This document shows positions 9,283 to 17,787 of a DNA stretch of 64,000 nt, piece after piece. The position numbers and the translations under genes are program-made. The stretch is from an uncultured Blastocatellia bacterium (GTDB lineage: Bacteria; Acidobacteriota; Blastocatellia; Pyrinomonadales; Pyrinomonadaceae). Every line of letters starts with the position of its first letter. The stretch's first letter is position 1. Below the pieces are notes generated by a model. That model saw only the letters and a program-made list of their open reading frames with translations. It did not search any database and was not told the DNA's origin. The stretch spans positions 1-64,000 of the forward strand of contig CAMLLD010000021.1 in assembly GCA_946480785.1 (NCBI GenBank), read 5' to 3'.

Positions 9283-9882
9283 ATGAAATTGTTTTTGGTA
9301 GTCGTGCTTGTTTGTGCCGGGCTTTTACTCTTGCCGAACGTGCGCAACAAAATATACGGGCGATTGTTTGCGGCGCAGCAGACAGGCGGACAGTCGGGTT
9401 GCTCTGACGGTTGGTACATCACCGGCTACTACGTTCCGCGTGAAGACGAACTGCCCGGTCCAACGGAACAGATCGAGGTTGAGCGTCTCGGCGCCATGAG
9501 CTTCAGCCAGGAGTTTCTTGAAGAGATACGGACGGAGGGTTGGGGCATCACGCGTTTCGGCTGGGCCCTCGGCTCTTATGGCGGCGCGTGGCATCGTTCC
9601 GACCGTGGCGCGCTCGATGCTTCAGGCAAAACACTCGTTATCGGCGCGATCGCGATCGATCGTTCCGTGATTCCATCCGGCGCTCAGGTGCAGATCTCGA
9701 CGCTGCCTACTCCCTGGGGAGCGAAGACTTTTCAAGCGACGGACATTGGCAATGGGATCACGGGTCAGCACATCGACGTGTTCACCGGCACAGGCAAGGA
9801 CGCGGAACAGGAGACGTTTCGCATCACGTCGGAGAACAATCGCGTGTGCGTAACGAACAACGCGCCGCGCGCCGCGGATTAG
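9283..9882 (+). CDS. Exported 3D-domain protein (MltA C-terminal-like fold)
   Basis: 199 aa with an N-terminal hydrophobic export or anchor segment (LFLVVVLVCAGLLLLPN). The C-terminal half is a 3D domain, named for three conserved Asp residues, as seen in MltA and YuiC/Rpf-like murein hydrolases: YYVPREDE, then LVIGAIAIDRSVIPSGAQVQI, then ATDIGNGITGQHIDVFTGTG. Probably a peptidoglycan-active lytic enzyme in the periplasm. Good SD (AAGGGGAGAAGT) ahead of the ATG at 9283, 29 bases after the fusion gene. Confidence 0.85.
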   Translation: MKLFLVVVLVCAGLLLLPNVRNKIYGRLFAAQQTGGQSGCSDGWYITGYYVPREDELPGPTEQIEVERLGAMSFSQEFLEEIRTEGWGITRFGWALGSYGGAWHRSDRGALDASGKTLVIGAIAIDRSVIPSGAQVQISTLPTPWGAKTFQATDIGNGITGQHIDVFTGTGKDAEQETFRITSENNRVCVTNNAPRAAD

Positions 9883-9894
9883 TTGCCAGAGAGA

Positions 9895-9920
9895 GGCCGC
9901 CAGAATTGCCTCCGGCGGCC
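9895..9920. terminator. GC-rich hairpin between convergent genes, weak terminator
   Basis: Seven-base arms GGCCGCC (9895-9901) and GGCGGCC (9914-9920) with a 12-base loop, between the 3D-domain gene and the convergent propeller gene. No proper T-run follows on either strand, so termination is uncertain. Confidence 0.35.
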
Positions 9921-9953
9921 TTCACAGTGCTGGCTCCCAGTTCCATACATCGA

Positions 9954-10760
9954 TTAGAAGTCAGCGACAGTCAGCGCCGGTGCAAAGCTGGAGATCCCAT
10001 TCACCCTTGCTGGCGGGGCCCACTCTTTGCCGTCAGCCGAGGAACTCATATTCAGGTTCCCGTTGGCATCTATCCACGCGAGAAAAAGAAAACTGCTCGA
10101 AGCAGTCAGGGCCGGACCACTGTTCGCGGTCTGACCGATGCTGACCTGGTTCTGAAAATTCTCGCCGTCAGCGGAGGACATCACATTCAGGTTCCCCGTG
10201 TCATCGGTATAGGAGAGGTAGAGGAGCCCCTGGTAAAAAGTTAGCGCGGGTTCCTGTTTGGAGGTTGGCTTGAGTTGGTTCGCCGACCCGTCTCCGATCG
10301 CGATTCCGGCTAGTGTACTCAGACTTCCACTCGCCCCGTTCAAGGCGATGACTTGAACCTGAAATGGGCCAGCCGCTGAAGCCGGCGCCAAGTCCGAGGT
10401 TTGATTCAACGTGAACTGGTTGTTCCAGCTCTTGCCGTCGGAGGAAAAGATCAGATTGAGTTTTCCATCTGTTCCGGTCCAGACGAGGGAAAGCGAATTG
10501 CTGGAGGCAATCAGCGCAGGGGCGTTGTTGGAGTGTTGACCTAATGTGACCTGGTTCGTCCAGCTTGTGCCGTTGGTCGATGAAATCACATTGAGTTGGC
10601 CGTCTGTTCCGGTCCACGCGAGGTAGAGGGAGTTGTTGTAAAAAGCCAGCGCCGGTCCATGGCTGGAACTCTGATTCAGAGTTACCGGTGAGCCTGTGAG
10701 ACCAGGTTGAACGTTGAGTTTCTTATTTCCATCCGTCCAGGCAATGTACGTGGTTGTCAT
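9954..10760 (-). CDS. Six-repeat beta-propeller-like protein (lectin/sialidase-like repeats), function unknown
   Basis: 268 aa composed almost entirely of six repeats of about 45 residues. The repeat core reads 'SLYLAWTGTDGQLNVISS.DG.SW.NQVTLGQ.S..APAL'; the fourth copy has lost the W-T-G-T-D core and is degenerate. The pattern of an aromatic strand, a D/N-G turn and a G-x-L-N strand fits a beta propeller such as fucose-binding lectins or sialidase-like Asp-box proteins, one blade per repeat. There is no signal peptide (it begins MTTTYIAWTDGNKKL), which is unusual for a surface lectin. Neighbouring repeats share long near-identical runs, so recent internal duplication is likely. Family not identified. 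Confidence 0.75.
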   Translation of the reverse strand: MTTTYIAWTDGNKKLNVQPGLTGSPVTLNQSSSHGPALAFYNNSLYLAWTGTDGQLNVISSTNGTSWTNQVTLGQHSNNAPALIASSNSLSLVWTGTDGKLNLIFSSDGKSWNNQFTLNQTSDLAPASAAGPFQVQVIALNGASGSLSTLAGIAIGDGSANQLKPTSKQEPALTFYQGLLYLSYTDDTGNLNVMSSADGENFQNQVSIGQTANSGPALTASSSFLFLAWIDANGNLNMSSSADGKEWAPPARVNGISSFAPALTVADF

Positions 10761-10883
10761 AGTGTCTCTCCTTCGATAGAGTCGAGAAACGTCACTGTTT
10801 GTTAACGTGCAAGGACATTCCCGTACTCATTAACGCGAGAACCGGTTGTCTAAACCACCACGCAAAACACGTCATAAAAACTT

Positions 10884-10913
10884 AAGGCCGCCGGAGTTGA
10901 TTCCAGCGGCCTT
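10884..10913 (-). terminator. Rho-independent terminator of the tRNA-Asn transcript
   Basis: Eight-base arms AAGGCCGC (10884-10891) and GCGGCCTT (10906-10913). Read on the minus strand, 13 bases after the tRNA 3' end, the hairpin is followed by AAGTTTTT, a usable U-run. Confidence 0.65.
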
Positions 10914-10925
10914 TCTTCAAAGTCG

Positions 10926-11000
<75 letters not shown>

Positions 11001-11015
11001 ATAAGAAGGCGACTT

Positions 11016-11044
11016 TTATAACAAATGAGGTTTCTGAGCGTCAA
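11016..11044 (-). promoter_or_regulatory. Sigma-70 promoter of tRNA-Asn
   Basis: On the minus strand TTGACG (11039-11044), 17-base spacer, TTATAA (11016-11021). Transcription would start a few bases before the mature tRNA 5' end at 11000. Confidence 0.7.
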
Positions 11045-11086
11045 CCGCGCGCCAACTAAACACTAACCGCGCGCTAACCAAACACT
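11043..11086. repeat. Two tandem imperfect 22-base repeats
   Basis: Units 11043-11064 and 11065-11086 differ at about two positions (core CCGCGCGC.AAC.AAACACT) and directly abut the -35 of the tRNA-Asn promoter. No function recognised. Confidence 0.6.
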
Positions 11087-11160
11087 AACAACCGTACGCA
11101 CCCGCACCCAAACTTGCGCTCGGGCCCGATCTGCGACAATATCTCCAGCCCTTATTTACC

Positions 11161-11198
11161 CAACGTCAGAAGAGTCCGATTCAACGTCAGAAAGGTCC
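11161..11198 (+). repeat. Direct repeat containing the ribosome-binding region of the esterase gene
   Basis: CAACGTCAGAAGAGTCC at 11161-11177 and CAACGTCAGAAAGGTCC at 11182-11198, separated by four bases. The second copy supplies the AAAGG SD of the gene starting at 11201; the first is a duplicated leader. Confidence 0.6.
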
Positions 11199-11200
11199 CC

Positions 11201-11935
11201 ATGCAACGACGCACCACATCCTGGTACAGCCACAACCTGAACATGGAAATGCCGCTCGTCTCCTACGGTCACGCCGGACCGCCGCTGCTCATGTTTCCTA
11301 CTGCGGCTGCTGATTATCTCGAGTATGAAAGGTTCTATCTCGTCGACGCCATCAAGCCATTGATTGAGTCGGGCAAGCTGCGCGCGTATTCAATCAATAG
11401 CGTCAATCGTTACAGTTTGCTCAACGAAAAAATGCCGTCGCATCTCAAGGCGGAACTGCTCACGCGTTACGATCGCTATATCACCGACGAGGTGTTGCCG
11501 CTGATACGCAACGATATCGGCGAAGGTGAGAATCGGCCGTTGACGACCGGCGCGAGTTTGGGTGCGTTTCTCGCAGCGAACGAATACTTCAAACATCCCG
11601 ATCTGTTTCGTGGGGTGATTGCGATGAGCGGAAGTTACGACGTGCGCGCTTACTTGAAGGACTATTACGACGATAACGTTTACTTCAACAACCCGGTTGA
11701 TTACCTCTCAAACCTCAACGACGATCATTACCTGCCGTTGCTGCGCAAAGCCGATGCGATCGTGATCATGTCGGGGCAGGGAAACTATGAGGCGCCTGAG
11801 CGCAGCCGCACGCTTTCAGACATTCTTAACGCGAAGGATATTCCGCACGTGCTCGACTTGTGGGGACACGACGTCGATCACGACTGGCCGTGGTGGCGAA
11901 AGATGCTGCCGTACGCGTTGGGAAAACTCCTGTAG
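11201..11935 (+). CDS. Esterase family protein (alpha/beta fold, Esterase D/antigen 85-like)
   Basis: 244-residue cytosolic serine esterase of the putative-esterase family. The nucleophile elbow is TGASLGAFLAANEYF, an acid is likely in the ADAIVIMSGQGNYE stretch, and the catalytic His is in LWGHDVDHDWPWW near the C-terminus. The conserved N-terminal HAGPPLLMFPTAAADYLEYE is typical of short bacterial members annotated as 'esterase' with no known substrate. Start chosen at the ATG at 11201 behind AAAGG, since upstream residues in the same frame are not conserved-looking. Faces the PBP gene tail-to-tail across a palindrome. Confidence 0.88.
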   Translation: MQRRTTSWYSHNLNMEMPLVSYGHAGPPLLMFPTAAADYLEYERFYLVDAIKPLIESGKLRAYSINSVNRYSLLNEKMPSHLKAELLTRYDRYITDEVLPLIRNDIGEGENRPLTTGASLGAFLAANEYFKHPDLFRGVIAMSGSYDVRAYLKDYYDDNVYFNNPVDYLSNLNDDHYLPLLRKADAIVIMSGQGNYEAPERSRTLSDILNAKDIPHVLDLWGHDVDHDWPWWRKMLPYALGKLL

Positions 11936-11943
11936 ACAAGATT

Positions 11944-11985
11944 ACAGGACTAACAAGATTACAAAAGACATCTTGTTAGTCCTGT
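11944..11985. repeat. Palindromic repeat between convergent genes, possible bidirectional terminator
   Basis: Arms ACAGGACTAACAAGAT (11944-11959) and ATCTTGTTAGTCCTGT (11970-11985), 16 perfect base pairs, 10-base loop, directly after the esterase stop and before the convergent PBP stop. Resembles the 'AATCCTGTTAATCCTGT' class of short repeats seen between genes in many environmental bacteria. Confidence 0.7.
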
Positions 11986-12003
11986 TCATCCTGTCAAAGT
12001 TCT

Positions 12004-14550
12004 CTACGGCTCGCCTTCGCCCTTCTTGCCCTTCTTCTTCGCCGGCTCGGCTTCGCGTGGACGCGTTGCCGGTGGCGGCGGCGCTTCGACTTTCGGCGCT
12101 GTTACTTCTGTCTTCGGCGCTGGTCCCGCAGGTCGATCGTCAGCCTTCGGCGGTGGCGGCAAGGTCATCTGCTCGAGTTTTGGTTCGGTTGTTCCCGCAG
12201 CAGGCGGCAACGCGTCTTCGTCGTCGCTCTTCGCCGCTGCCGCCGCAAACTCGGCGCGTTCAGCAGCGAGCTCGCGTTGACGCTGACGGAAGAGCTCGCG
12301 CATGTCTTCCGGCATCTCCGGCGCCTTCGGAAAATCTTCTTTCTCTTTGTCCTTCAGAAACGTCTTCATGAAGTCGATGAACATCGGCAACGCGCCGTGC
12401 GCGCCGGTCATATCTTCACCAAGCGGTTTCTTCTTGCCCGGATAACCCATCCACACGCCGGTGACGTAAGTGGGCGTGTAGCCGATGAACCAAACGTCGG
12501 TGTGATCGTTAACCGTGCCGGTCTTACCGGCGAGTGGGACACCAAGCACCTGCGCGGCGCTTGCGGTTCCACCCTGGACCACACCACGCATCATCGACAC
12601 CATCGTCAACGCCACGTACTCGTTCATTACTTTGTACGTCGTTCTTTCCCACTCTTCGAGCGTGGCGCCGTCGCGATCGAGCACTTTGCGAATCATGTGC
12701 GGCTCGACGCGAATGCCTTTGTTCGGAAAGGCAGAATAGGCCGACACCATCTGGTCCAACGGCACTTCGGTCGCGCCAAGCGCTGACGGAAGATAAGGCG
12801 ACATCGGCACTTTGATCCCGAAACGTCGCACCATCTGCGCGCCCGTCTGAATACCGACAGTTTGCAGCAAGTGCACCGCCGGGATGTTCATCGATTTCGC
12901 AAGCGCGGTTTTCAGCGGCATGTCGCCGCAGCTTGTTGAGCCGTCGTAGTTGTGCGGTTGCCAGTCGCCGATGCTGATCGGCGCGCCGCTAACGGTCGTG
13001 TCAGGAGTCATGCCCCATTCAACTGCAGCCGTGTAGATGAACGGCTTAAAGCAGGAACCCGTCTGGCGATAAGCCTGAATCGCGTTGTTGAACTTATTCG
13101 TGTAGAAGTCGTAACCGCCGACCATCGTGACGACCTCGCCGTTCTTCGCGTTGAGCGTCATCATCGCGCCCTGCACAGAAGGAATCTGTGACAATTCCAC
13201 TTTCAAACGGCGATCCTTCTCGTCGACTTCCTTGACCTCAAACTCCGCGAGATGCCCAGGTTTGAATTCGTCTTTGGGTTGGCGTTTGCCCCAACCCATG
13301 TCGGCTGCGGTGACGGTCGCGGTGAAGTTGCCGAAGCGTGCGGTCGCTTCGTTGCGCGCGCGATCGACTTTCATGATCAGGCCCATCAAGTGGCGGCCTT
13401 CTTCGTAGTCGTTGCCGTACCAGTCAGGATGCTTGTAGCTGTTGAGCTCGTTTGTGTTCGCCGGACCGTCGCCGTTGTTCACGGACGTGGGAATCATCGT
13501 GTAGTTCGAACGCCAACCGGTATGCGAACGATCGTAGTTGCGCAATCCGCCGCGAAGCACTTCGTACGCGCGCTTCTGCGCGTCGACGTTGATTGAGGTG
13601 TAGACGGCCAGACCACCTTGCGCGACGCGGGTCGTGTATTTGTCTTCGAGTTCCTGGCGAATGAACTCGACGGGATAATCAAACGGCGACGACTTGTGTT
13701 GTGATTGATAATAAGCAGTGTCAGCGAGTTGGATCGGTTTGGCTTTGGCGTCGTCGGCTTCGGCTTGCGTGACAAAACCGTTCTTGGCCATCAAGTCGAG
13801 CACGAGATCGCGGCGCTCTTTCGCTTTCGCCGGATTTGCGGTCGGCGAGTAATCACTCGGCGCTTTCGGCACGCCAGCGAGCGTTGCTGCTTCGCCCAAC
13901 GTCAGATCCTTTGCTTGTTTACCGAAGTATGTTTCGGCGCCGGCTTCCATGCCGTACGCGTTCGCGCCCAGAAACATGTGGTTCACGTAAAGTTCCATGA
14001 TCTGGTTTTTGGTGTAGTAGCGTTCGATCTGGAGCGCGAGGATCCATTCGTTGATTTTGCGCGTGTAGGTTTGTTCTTTGGAGAGAAACAGGTTTTTAGT
14101 GAGCTGCTGAGTGAGTGTCGATCCGCCTTCGATTCTGTCGGTCGTCAGGTTCTTCCACGCCGCGCCCATGATGCGAATGGGATCGATGCCGATGTGATCG
14201 TAGAAACGAACGTCTTCGACCGCGAGAATCGCATTTCTAAGGACCGGCGGGATCTCTTCGTATTTCAGCGGAATTCTTTTTTCGAGCGCAAACTCGCCGA
14301 TCACTGTTTGGCCGTCGTCGGCGTAAACGCGCGTGACGACGCTCGGGCGATAGGTTGCAAGTGCAGCGACTTCGTTCGCGGCGCGTGAATAGTTGAGTTC
14401 GTAAGCCGCGACGATGCCGGTCAGTCCGCCGGCCGCGAGGGCCAGCAGGAGCACAGCTGGCAGCCAGAGCCGCGATAAAAGATGCCGGCGTTCCGCCGGT
14501 GGAGCGTTGATAATTGCCGTGGGCGAATATTTAGAACGGTTTATAGCCAT
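12004..14550 (-). CDS. Class A penicillin-binding protein (PBP1A type), glycosyltransferase/transpeptidase
   Basis: Bifunctional peptidoglycan synthase of about 848 aa. N-terminal cytosolic tail and one TM helix (LWLPAVLLLALAAGGLTGIVAAY), then the GT51 domain with EDVRFYDHIGIDPIRI (catalytic Glu) and GGSTLTQQLTKNLFLS, then an OB-like insert, then the transpeptidase with SxxK in TGSCFKPFIY (Ser near 498), SMN and KTG in AGKTGTVND. The C-terminus is a long Pro/Glu/Lys-rich tail ending KKKGKKGEGEP, probably disordered. Start: ATG at 14550 behind GGGGGAT; an in-frame TTG at 14574 is less likely. Divergent from tmRNA. Confidence 0.95.
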   Translation of the reverse strand: MAINRSKYSPTAIINAPPAERRHLLSRLWLPAVLLLALAAGGLTGIVAAYELNYSRAANEVAALATYRPSVVTRVYADDGQTVIGEFALEKRIPLKYEEIPPVLRNAILAVEDVRFYDHIGIDPIRIMGAAWKNLTTDRIEGGSTLTQQLTKNLFLSKEQTYTRKINEWILALQIERYYTKNQIMELYVNHMFLGANAYGMEAGAETYFGKQAKDLTLGEAATLAGVPKAPSDYSPTANPAKAKERRDLVLDLMAKNGFVTQAEADDAKAKPIQLADTAYYQSQHKSSPFDYPVEFIRQELEDKYTTRVAQGGLAVYTSINVDAQKRAYEVLRGGLRNYDRSHTGWRSNYTMIPTSVNNGDGPANTNELNSYKHPDWYGNDYEEGRHLMGLIMKVDRARNEATARFGNFTATVTAADMGWGKRQPKDEFKPGHLAEFEVKEVDEKDRRLKVELSQIPSVQGAMMTLNAKNGEVVTMVGGYDFYTNKFNNAIQAYRQTGSCFKPFIYTAAVEWGMTPDTTVSGAPISIGDWQPHNYDGSTSCGDMPLKTALAKSMNIPAVHLLQTVGIQTGAQMVRRFGIKVPMSPYLPSALGATEVPLDQMVSAYSAFPNKGIRVEPHMIRKVLDRDGATLEEWERTTYKVMNEYVALTMVSMMRGVVQGGTASAAQVLGVPLAGKTGTVNDHTDVWFIGYTPTYVTGVWMGYPGKKKPLGEDMTGAHGALPMFIDFMKTFLKDKEKEDFPKAPEMPEDMRELFRQRQRELAAERAEFAAAAAKSDDEDALPPAAGTTEPKLEQMTLPPPPKADDRPAGPAPKTEVTAPKVEAPPPPATRPREAEPAKKKGKKGEGEP

Positions 14551-14671
14551 AGTTAAGATTATCCCCCGGTACAAATTGCCTTGATTAGGAAGAGTAGGAC
14601 AACGTGGGTAGCCACAGGACGGGAAATTATAGCGTGTAAGCGGTGGATTTCTGGAATCGGGACGCAGCCTT

Positions 14672-14677
14672 TATAAT
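14672..14677 (+). promoter_or_regulatory. -10 element of the tmRNA promoter
   Basis: Perfect TATAAT at 14672-14677, placing transcription start near 14684, ten bases before the mature tmRNA 5' end. No convincing -35 at the normal distance (TTCTGG only). Confidence 0.6.
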
Positions 14678-14693
14678 GGCGGAGCTTCGCAAT

Positions 14694-15081
14694 GGGGGCG
14701 ACAGGCTTCGACAGGAACCTGAACGATCGTCGCGATGCATGCCGGGCTCCCTTATGCAGCTCGTTAAAACGCGTAGGGAAACACAACTGCCAATAACAAT
14801 GAATTGGCTCTCGCTGCCTAATTAGCACCGAGCGTCTCGCCGCAAGTTGCTCATGCGCGCGGAAGGAGATGTCACTTAAATGAGCTGGCCCGCTGCTTCG
14901 GTCCGTGGCAGTGGGCGAGACCCAAGCCGGACTAGCTCGTGTCGAGGTCTTGTCGCTTCACTGACTCGACATTGAGCGAATTTTTGTCAGGCGTGCCTGA
15001 CGAGAAAGAGAAGCGACTAAGCATGTAGAGTCCTTCGGCGTTGGTTTTTGGATCCGAGTTCAATTCTCGGCGCCTCCACCA
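14694..15081 (+). ncRNA. ssrA: tmRNA (one-piece), tag ANNNELALAA
   Basis: 388-base transfer-messenger RNA rescuing stalled ribosomes. The 5' end GGGGGCG pairs with CGCCTCC before the encoded ACCA at the 3' end (15078-15081 contains the CCA end), giving the tRNA-like acceptor; the T-arm GAGTTCAATTCTC is present. The resume codon is GCC at 14789 and the tag reads ANNNELALAA, stopping at TAA 14819-14821, with the usual degradation-promoting hydrophobic end. Tag flanked by pseudoknot-like GC-rich segments. Lon, which degrades tagged proteins in some bacteria, is encoded at 29120. Confidence 0.96.
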
Positions 15082-15126
15082 TATTAGAAATGCGGGAGCC
15101 CTCACTGCCTTAGCCTAGAGATAGCT

Positions 15127-15669
15127 ATGACCATTACAACTCACTTAATGACCGCGGAAGAATTGATCAATCTGAAGGACCGGTCACATCGTTACGAACT
15201 TATAAAAGGAGAACTCCTCACAATGTCTCCACCGGGAGAAGAACACGGTATAGTGACTATTAACCTCTCGACACTTCTTCACAACTACGTCAAGGCAAAC
15301 AACCTAGGGGTTATGTATGCTGCGGATACCGGTTTCAAGCTCGAAAGTGATCCCGATACAGTGCTTGCTCCTGACATAGCTTTTATCGCGCGTGACCGAG
15401 CTGGTACTCGCGTTCCTGGATTTCGCCCGGGCCCGCCAGATCTTGCGGTTGAAGTGATATCGCCGGGCGACACTAAACCGGAAGTAGATCGTAAGACGGC
15501 ACTCTGGCTGGAACTCGGCGCCAAATCTGTTTGGAATGTAAATCCCAAAAGACGAACGGTAGAAGTGAACCGTGCCGACGGTCGGAAAGAGCTTTTTCAC
15601 GAAGCGGACGAACTCGTCGACGACACCGTTCCTGGTTTTCGAGTGAAAGTTTCAGAGATCTTCGCATAG
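15127..15669 (+). CDS. Uma2 family endonuclease
   Basis: 180 aa protein of the Uma2 family (PD-(D/E)xK nuclease fold, formerly DUF820). Visible core: RYELIKGELLTMSPPGEEHG at the N-terminus, then VLAPDIAFIARDR with the catalytic Asp, then PPDLAVEVISPGD with the E-x-x motif, then KTALWLELGAKSVWNVNP. Uma2 genes are often multicopy and mobile, and their cellular role is unsettled. It lies 45 bases after tmRNA and its base composition looks less GC-rich than murI downstream, which hints at acquisition at the tmRNA 3' end, though no integrase is present. Confidence 0.9.
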   Translation: MTITTHLMTAEELINLKDRSHRYELIKGELLTMSPPGEEHGIVTINLSTLLHNYVKANNLGVMYAADTGFKLESDPDTVLAPDIAFIARDRAGTRVPGFRPGPPDLAVEVISPGDTKPEVDRKTALWLELGAKSVWNVNPKRRTVEVNRADGRKELFHEADELVDDTVPGFRVKVSEIFA

Positions 15670-15681
15670 ACCGCGTTCACG

Positions 15682-16536
15682 TTGGATCGCAACCTACCCA
15701 TCGGGATCTTCGATAGCGGCGTCGGCGGGTTAACTGTCTATCGTGCGCTGCACGAGCGTCTGCCGAACGAAAGATTCGTCTACCTCGGCGACACCGCGCG
15801 TGTGCCTTACGGAACAAAATCTCTGGCGACAGTCGAGCGGTATGCTGTCGAGAATTCGAGGTTTCTCGAAGCGCGCGGGATCAAGCTGCTCGTCGTCGCG
15901 TGCAATACGGCTTCGGCGTTGGCCGTACCGGCGATTCGCAGAGCCGTGCACGTCCCAGTGATCGGCGTTATCGAACCCGGTGCACGCGCCGCCGTTGAAA
16001 TTGCCCGTGGTGGGAACATCGGGGTCATCGCTACCGAAGCCACCATCCACAGCGGCGCGTACGCAACCGCCATCGCCGCTCTCGGCGCGAAAGGCGAGGT
16101 TGTCGCGCGCGCCTGTCCACTCTTCGTCCCACTCGCCGAAGAAGGCTGGGCCAACACAGACGTCGCCCGTGTCGTCGCGAAAGAGTACTTGAATGATTTC
16201 AACGAAACGCGCCTCGCTGCGCTCGTCCTCGGTTGCACTCACTACCCGATCCTGCGCGACGTCATTAGCGAAACCGTCGGCAACGAAATCACGTTGATCG
16301 ATTCCGGCGCCGCGACCGCCGCGGACGTCGAATCACTACTCGAAACGAAATCACTAAAACACGATGAACCTCTCGCTTTTGAGCAGGAACGGCGTCTCTG
16401 TGACGATCTCGACCATTTTTACGTCACCGATGCCGCCGAAAGATTTGCTAAAGTGGCCGAGAGATTCTTAGGATCGGCTCCGTCAATTCTCGAGGCCGTA
16501 GAAATTTGGGGACACGATGAGCTTCGAACGCACTGA
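15682..16536 (+). CDS. murI: Glutamate racemase
   Basis: Interconverts L- and D-glutamate for peptidoglycan stem peptides. 284 aa with [17 protein letters not shown] at the N-terminus, first catalytic Cys in VVACNTASA near residue 73 and second in [11 protein letters not shown] near residue 184, both needed for the two-base mechanism. TTG start at 15682, the only in-frame start that keeps the whole first strand, 12 bases after the Uma2 stop. Its last 20 bases overlap rph, indicating translational coupling. Confidence 0.96.
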   Translation: MDRNLPIGIFDSGVGGLTVYRALHERLPNERFVYLGDTARVPYGTKSLATVERYAVENSRFLEARGIKLLVVACNTASALAVPAIRRAVHVPVIGVIEPGARAAVEIARGGNIGVIATEATIHSGAYATAIAALGAKGEVVARACPLFVPLAEEGWANTDVARVVAKEYLNDFNETRLAALVLGCTHYPILRDVISETVGNEITLIDSGAATAADVESLLETKSLKHDEPLAFEQERRLCDDLDHFYVTDAAERFAKVAERFLGSAPSILEAVEIWGHDELRTH

Positions 16537-17272
16537 TGGCCGCGCCCACGACGAGTTACGGCCAGTGCAAATAACTCCCGGCTTCCTGTCTTACGCCGAA
16601 GGCTCGGTCTTGATCGAGATGGGAAACACGCGCGTCGTCTGCGCCGCTTCGCTTGAAGACCGCGTGCCGCCATTTTTGCGCAACAGCGGCCAGGGCTGGC
16701 TCACCGCTGAGTACGCGATGTTGCCGCGCTCGACGCAAACCAGAACTACGCGCGAGATCGGCCGCGGTGGACCATCGGGCCGCACGCACGAGATTCAGCG
16801 CTTGATCGGTCGCAGCCTGCGCGCCGTCGCGGACATGAAAGCCCTTAGCGAACGCACGTTGACGATCGATTGCGACGTCTTGCAAGCCGACGGTGGCACG
16901 CGCACCGCCGCGATCACCGGCGCGTACGTCGCCTTCGCTCTCGCCAGCAACCATTTGCTGAAAGCGGGAAGAATCAGCCGGCCGCTAACAACGAACCAGG
17001 TCGCGGCCGTCAGCGTCGGCATCGTCGGCAACACGCCGTTGCTCGATCTCAAGTACGACGAAGACTCGCGCGCGGAAGTCGACATGAACGTTGTTTGCAC
17101 CAGCGACGGCCGGTTCATCGAACTGCAAGGCACTGCGGAGCGCGAGCCATTCAGCCGCCCGCAAATGGACGAATTGGTCGCCCTCGCCACGAGCGGCATC
17201 GAAAAGCTGATCGGCCTGCAGCAGTCGGTCCTGTCCGCAGCGGCGAACGGCAAGATTGGTTCGGGCATCTGA
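16517..17272 (+). CDS. rph: Ribonuclease PH
   Basis: 3'-to-5' phosphorolytic exoribonuclease that trims tRNA precursors. 251 aa. Starts [15 protein letters not shown], with the phosphate-binding region [24 protein letters not shown] and the core [21 protein letters not shown] followed by [17 protein letters not shown], all typical of full-length bacterial Rph. Overlaps murI by 20 bases. Confidence 0.97.
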   Translation: MSFERTDGRAHDELRPVQITPGFLSYAEGSVLIEMGNTRVVCAASLEDRVPPFLRNSGQGWLTAEYAMLPRSTQTRTTREIGRGGPSGRTHEIQRLIGRSLRAVADMKALSERTLTIDCDVLQADGGTRTAAITGAYVAFALASNHLLKAGRISRPLTTNQVAAVSVGIVGNTPLLDLKYDEDSRAEVDMNVVCTSDGRFIELQGTAEREPFSRPQMDELVALATSGIEKLIGLQQSVLSAAANGKIGSGI

Positions 17273-17280
17273 TCACAGTC

Positions 17281-17787
17281 ATGAAAGCAACTTTAGTATT
17301 CAGTCTAGCGGTGCTTGCGTTGATGATCTCAACAGTCGCGGCGCAACAGACCTACTCGAGCGACAAGGTCGAATACACGTTCGACATTCCTTCAGCGACT
17401 TGGCGCTCGATTCTCGAACCAGACGCCACTCACCCACATCCCGAGTTTGTTTATGGCGATCGTCTCGATGGTTATCTGACGATTCGTAAAGAAATCGTGG
17501 ACGCGGGCACCACGCCTTCGCAACTCGCGCGCAGCGATCAGGATCTGAAACTCCAGTTTCTACCCGGCTTCGTTCCCGGCAAAGAAGAACCATTCAACGG
17601 CCGGCTCGACGGCGTGACGATGTCTTACGAGTACGTTCGCAGCGGTAAGACCATGCTCGGCCGCACTTACTATTTGCAGGCTGACAATCGCACCATCTAC
17701 GCGCTCCGCTTCACGGGTTTGCGAGACAAGCTGGGCCGCATTCGCAATCAAACGGATGTCATAGCACGCACCTTCAAACTCAAATAG
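17281..17787 (+). CDS. Exported hypothetical protein
   Basis: 168 aa with a clear signal peptide (MKATLVFSLAVLALMISTVAAQQ, cleavage after AAQ). The mature part is a single beta-rich domain (EYTFDIPSATWRSI ... GVTMSYEYVRSGKTMLGRTYYLQADNRTIYALRFTG), reminiscent of PsbP/DUF1795-like small folds, but I cannot name the family. ATG at 17281 is nine bases after rph, and the stop overlaps the SET gene start (TAGTG), so rph, this gene and the SET gene are probably one transcript. Confidence 0.8.
   Translation: MKATLVFSLAVLALMISTVAAQQTYSSDKVEYTFDIPSATWRSILEPDATHPHPEFVYGDRLDGYLTIRKEIVDAGTTPSQLARSDQDLKLQFLPGFVPGKEEPFNGRLDGVTMSYEYVRSGKTMLGRTYYLQADNRTIYALRFTGLRDKLGRIRNQTDVIARTFKLK

Noticed and set aside
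14643..14825. Open frame across the tmRNA 5' region
   Set aside because: Lies within the tmRNA transcript and promoter; the only real coding part there is the ten-codon tag.
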